Source: Lota lota (lineage: Eukaryota > Chordata > Actinopteri > Gadiformes > Lotidae). Taken from it: DNA of 64,000 nucleotides. This document shows positions 63,936 through 64,000 of this stretch, in pieces (position 1 is the first letter of the stretch; each line of letters begins with the position of its first letter). The stretch spans positions 696,001-760,000 of the forward strand of contig JACYXH010000472.1 in assembly GCA_026745465.1 (NCBI GenBank). The letters run 5' to 3'. Below the pieces are notes generated by a model. The model had not been told where the DNA came from and ran no database searches. It saw nothing but the letters and a program-made list of their open reading frames with translations. The translations under genes and the position numbers were made by a program.

Positions 63936-64000
63936 TGTGTGTGTGGATCCTCAGAGAGTGTGTGTGTGTTTGGATCCTCAGAGTGTGTGTGTTTGGATCC
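63936..64000 (+). repeat. GT-rich tandem repeat containing GGATCC, cut by the window edge
   Basis: Three units of TTTGGATCCTCAGAGTGTGT type with varying GT length. Confidence 0.85.

Overview
The window is vertebrate nuclear DNA, almost certainly from a teleost fish. Split genes with GT-AG introns encode recognisable vertebrate proteins, CpG-rich promoter-like stretches occur, tRNA-derived fish SINEs are scattered throughout, and the density of very long perfect dinucleotide repeats, (CA)n/(GT)n and (CT)n/(GA)n, is extraordinary. Such repeat loading is reported for gadiform (cod-like) genomes, but that placement is only a guess. There are no bacterial or viral genes, no CRISPR array and no operon.

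Three genes lie on the + strand in this order. (1) 210-7030 is the 3' part of an SLC26 anion exchanger, best matched to slc26a6: the last membrane segment, the STAS domain and a C-terminal PDZ ligand, in eight exons. One STAS exon carries a 1-bp frameshift in this sequence. (2) 10644-29900 is a complete seven-exon monoglyceride lipase gene, mgll, coding for 301 aa with the catalytic triad Ser122-Asp239-His269. (3) From 39433 to beyond the right edge is the start of a type II cAMP-dependent protein kinase regulatory subunit, best matched to prkar2a. It has an upstream noncoding exon, a coding exon with the dimerisation/docking domain, an intron of about 24 kb, and a 36-bp exon carrying the RRVS inhibitor/phosphorylation site. 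Human SLC26A6 and PRKAR2A both map to 3p21.31, so the pairing fits old synteny. The genes do not form a pathway, but all are linked to membrane and cAMP or lipid signalling.

Layout: 1-7750 slc26a6-like exons and 3' UTR; 7751-10240 intergenic with a SINE and a 43-base G run; 10240-10768 CpG-rich start of mgll; 10769-29780 mgll introns, full of microsatellites, foldbacks and SINEs; 29901-30655 mgll 3' UTR; 30656-37700 intergenic with three CTCF-like motifs in one orientation; 37700-38227 prkar2a promoter and first exon; 39395-39685 prkar2a coding exon; 39686-63875 its large intron, with minisatellites, SINEs, a palindromic MITE and a CpG-rich block with a CArG box at 54300-54560; 63876-63911 next exon.

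The points most worth following up are the STAS-domain frameshift, the simple repeats that serve as splice-site tracts (including a CFTR-like (TG)n-T3 acceptor), an intronic triplication of an exon start with an exact 87-bp period, the 71/72 GC3 of mgll exon 6, loss of two regulatory cysteines in Mgll, and the CTCF-like cluster between mgll and prkar2a. I see no clear evidence for a wholly new biological system.
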